Assembly (NCBI GenBank): GCA_937957815.1
Contig: CALFXN010000151.1
Span: 1-7,549 of the forward strand
Direction of reading: 5' to 3'
Length of the DNA stretch: 7,549 bases
Source: an uncultured Synergistales bacterium
GTDB lineage: Bacteria > Synergistota > Synergistia > Synergistales > Aminobacteriaceae
In this document: positions 5,838-7,549 of the stretch, piece by piece
How positions within the stretch are numbered: position 1 is the first letter of the stretch
Layout: every line of letters begins with the position of its first letter
Notes under the pieces: model-generated
The model's input: only the letters and a program-made list of their open reading frames with translations
What the model was told of the DNA's origin: nothing
Databases searched by the model: none
Translations under genes and position numbers: made by a program

Positions 5838-6335
5838 ATGGCTGCCGCAAACACGAACGAACGTTTCCGCCGGACGTATCCGGTGACCTGGGATCAGGTG
5901 CACCGCGACAGCAAGGCGCTCGCATGGAGGCTCGTCGAAATGCGACCGTGGAGCCGGATCGTTGCCGTAACGCGCGGAGGGCTCGTCCCGGCCGCGATCA
6001 TCGCGAGGGAACTCGAGATCCGTCTCGTGGATACCGTGTGCGTCTCGAGCTACAACGTCCGGAATCAGGGGGAACTCTGCCTCCTGAAGGAGATGAAAGC
6101 CGAAGGCGCCACCGAGGACTGGCTTATCGTCGACGATCTCGTCGACACCGGAAAGACGGCGCGCTTCGTCCGGCAGATGCTCCCGAAGGCGCACTTCGCG
6201 ACCGTCTACGCGAAGCCCGAAGGGCGTCCGTTCGTCGATACGTTCATCACCGAAGTGAGCCAGGACACGTGGATCCTCTTCCCGTGGGACTCCGAAGTGG
6301 CTTACGCGGAACCGATCAGGGAAATCAAACGATGA
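5838..6335 (+). CDS. gpt: Xanthine/guanine phosphoribosyltransferase, E. coli Gpt type
   Basis: This 165-residue enzyme should transfer the phosphoribosyl group from PRPP to guanine or xanthine (possibly hypoxanthine), making GMP or XMP in the cytoplasm. It aligns by eye with E. coli Gpt (152 residues) along its length: [18 protein letters not shown] (15-32), [19 protein letters not shown] (41-59), VDTVCVSSY (64-72), the PRPP-binding loop [13 protein letters not shown] (96-108), [16 protein letters not shown] (116-131) and [10 protein letters not shown] (142-151). The extra length is mainly a few residues at the N-terminus and a longer C-terminal tail. The PRPP loop reads DTGKTA where E. coli has DTGGTA, a common variant in other phosphoribosyltransferases. 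The gene is transcribed away from the purine-type ABC operon, giving an uptake-plus-trapping pair. Its last codons overlap the start of the S10 peptidase gene. Confidence 0.95.
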   Translation: MAAANTNERFRRTYPVTWDQVHRDSKALAWRLVEMRPWSRIVAVTRGGLVPAAIIARELEIRLVDTVCVSSYNVRNQGELCLLKEMKAEGATEDWLIVDDLVDTGKTARFVRQMLPKAHFATVYAKPEGRPFVDTFITEVSQDTWILFPWDSEVAYAEPIREIKR

Positions 6336-7549
6336 CGGTCTCGCGTTCGAGAAAAATTCTCCTTCAAGCCGCGCTGGTCTGCGCGTTTCTTGTTGCCGCG
6401 CTTCCGTCGTTCTGCGCCGACGGGAGCGTCGCTTCGGAAGATGCGAAGCCCCAGGCACGCCGGGCACCGTCTCTCGTTTCCGTTCCCCAGCAGGAATCCC
6501 GCGTCCTTCTGAGTTCCGATATCGGAGAAAATATCGTCACGTACGAGGCGACGGCGGGCTTCATGCCCCTTTTCGGCGACGACGAAAAGGAAAATGCGAG
6601 CGTCTTCTACGTGTCGTACGAGAGAAAGGATTCCTCCGGATCTTCAGCCTCGCGCCCCGTCACGTTCGCGTTCAACGGCGGCCCCGGCTCAGCGGCGCTC
6701 CTGCTCCACCTCGGCGCGTTCGGTCCGAAGACCCTCGAATTCGGCGACGGAGGGAGCCGGCGTCCCGGGCCCCCGTTCGACCTCCGTGACAATCCGTCCA
6801 GTCTCATCGACGTCACGGACCTCGTCTTCATCGATCCGGTGGAGACCGGCTTCAGCCGTGCTATCGACCGGAAGGACATCAAGTCCTATCTCGGCGTCAG
6901 GCAGGACGCGGCATCTGTCGCCGAATTCATCCGTCTCTGGCTTGCGGGGCGCCGGCGTTCGGGAAGTCCTCTGTTCATAGCCGGAGAGAGCTACGGCGGC
7001 GTCCGCGCGGGAGCGCTCGCAAAACTGCTGCAGGACAAAGGGATGGTCCCCGCGGGAGTGATTCTCGTCTCGCCCGTTCTGAGCTACGGGGATATCGTCC
7101 CGGACAGCACGAACGACCGGCCGTACGTTCTGACCCTGCCGACGATGGCCGCCGCCGCGTGCTACCACGGAACGATCGCGCCCCGCCTTCGGGAGAAACC
7201 GGAAGATGCCGTGCGCGAGGCGACCGAATGGGCCTCGGACGGATATCTCAGGCTTCTCTGGAAGGGAACTGGCGTGACGTCCCGGGATTTCTCCGAGGGA
7301 GTCCGGCGTCTCTCCGAACTGACGGGACTCTCAGAGACGACGGTTCGCGCCGCGTCGCTCCGGATCGATCCCGAGGTATTCGCCGGAGAGCTTCTCAGGG
7401 AACGCGGCCTGTTCACGAGCCTCTACGACGCCCGTCTCGTCGCTCCGGGAAACGGATACGTCTTCGGCGAGGATCCTGCGATGGTCCTCTGCGGAGGTCC
7501 GTTCGTCCCGGCCTTTCTGCGCTACCTGACGGAGCCGCTCCATTTCTCC
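6332..7549 (+). CDS. Exported S10 family serine carboxypeptidase-like protein, 3'-truncated by the window edge
   Basis: The frame is open from the ATG at 6332 to the window end (406 codons, no stop). The start overlaps the gpt stop in an ATGA junction, with AGGGA about 10 bases upstream. A signal peptide is evident: basic MTVSRSRK, a hydrophobic core to about residue 24, and a probable cleavage after SFCA (29). S10 motifs follow: FNGGPGS (114-120), whose glycine forms the oxyanion hole; [11 protein letters not shown] (166-176); and AGESYGG (217-223) with nucleophile Ser220. A later [12 protein letters not shown] segment is also typical of bacterial S10 proteins. The catalytic Asp and His of this family lie near the C-terminus and should be past the window, so an intact triad cannot be confirmed. 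The family removes C-terminal residues from peptides, here probably outside the cytoplasm. Its role beside a purine salvage gene is not obvious. Confidence 0.9.
   Translation, partial: MTVSRSRKILLQAALVCAFLVAALPSFCADGSVASEDAKPQARRAPSLVSVPQQESRVLLSSDIGENIVTYEATAGFMPLFGDDEKENASVFYVSYERKDSSGSSASRPVTFAFNGGPGSAALLLHLGAFGPKTLEFGDGGSRRPGPPFDLRDNPSSLIDVTDLVFIDPVETGFSRAIDRKDIKSYLGVRQDAASVAEFIRLWLAGRRRSGSPLFIAGESYGGVRAGALAKLLQDKGMVPAGVILVSPVLSYGDIVPDSTNDRPYVLTLPTMAAAACYHGTIAPRLREKPEDAVREATEWASDGYLRLLWKGTGVTSRDFSEGVRRLSELTGLSETTVRAASLRIDPEVFAGELLRERGLFTSLYDARLVAPGNGYVFGEDPAMVLCGGPFVPAFLRYLTEPLHFS

Noticed and set aside
6594..6980. Plus-strand open frame of 128 codons
   Set aside because: It overlaps the S10 peptidase in another frame, is Ser/Arg/Pro-rich and has no domain.

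Overview
The window is a GC-rich bacterial chromosome segment, about 60% GC by eye, with G/C-ending codons, strong GGAGG-type ribosome binding sites and very tight gene packing. It contains six well-supported protein genes, one of them cut off by the right edge, and the probable tail of a seventh at the left edge. Every gene belongs to a known family. The mix of a TRAP-type transporter tail, a D-Ala-D-Ala dipeptidase, an exported S10 peptidase and a BMP-type purine ABC importer would suit an anaerobic, peptide- and amino-acid-using bacterium such as a member of the Synergistota. That placement is a guess from gene content, not shown by the sequence.

Left region (1-900, + strand): the last 18 codons of what looks like a TRAP transporter large permease (DctM type) end 10 bases before a cytoplasmic D-alanyl-D-alanine dipeptidase (VanX/DdpX, family M15D). 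The dipeptidase converges with the ABC operon arriving from the right. A long, nearly perfect hairpin (849-900) lies between them and probably ends transcription from one or both sides.

Centre (934-5693, - strand): a complete BMP-family ABC uptake operon. In transcription order it has the secreted substrate-binding protein (4611-5693), a strong intrinsic terminator (4542-4575), the double-domain ATPase (2963-4513), permease 1 (1866-2960) and permease 2 (934-1863). The last three genes are separated by only 2 bases each. The terminator between the binding protein and the ATPase probably makes the binding protein more abundant than the membrane complex.

Right region (5694-7549, + strand): an intergenic region of 144 bases carries two overlapping TATAAT boxes in opposite orientations, framed by a 6-base inverted repeat. 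It drives the ABC operon leftward and a xanthine/guanine phosphoribosyltransferase gene (gpt-like, 5838-6335) rightward. The gpt stop overlaps the start of an exported S10 serine carboxypeptidase-like gene (6332 to beyond the window end) in an ATGA junction.

How it fits together: the importer would bring in purine nucleosides or bases, and the phosphoribosyltransferase would trap guanine or xanthine as nucleotides using PRPP. The shared promoter region would let both respond to the same signal. The peptidase genes on either side add a peptide-scavenging theme. I found no defence system, CRISPR array, tRNA, rRNA or mobile element. No gene-free stretch exceeds 144 bases.
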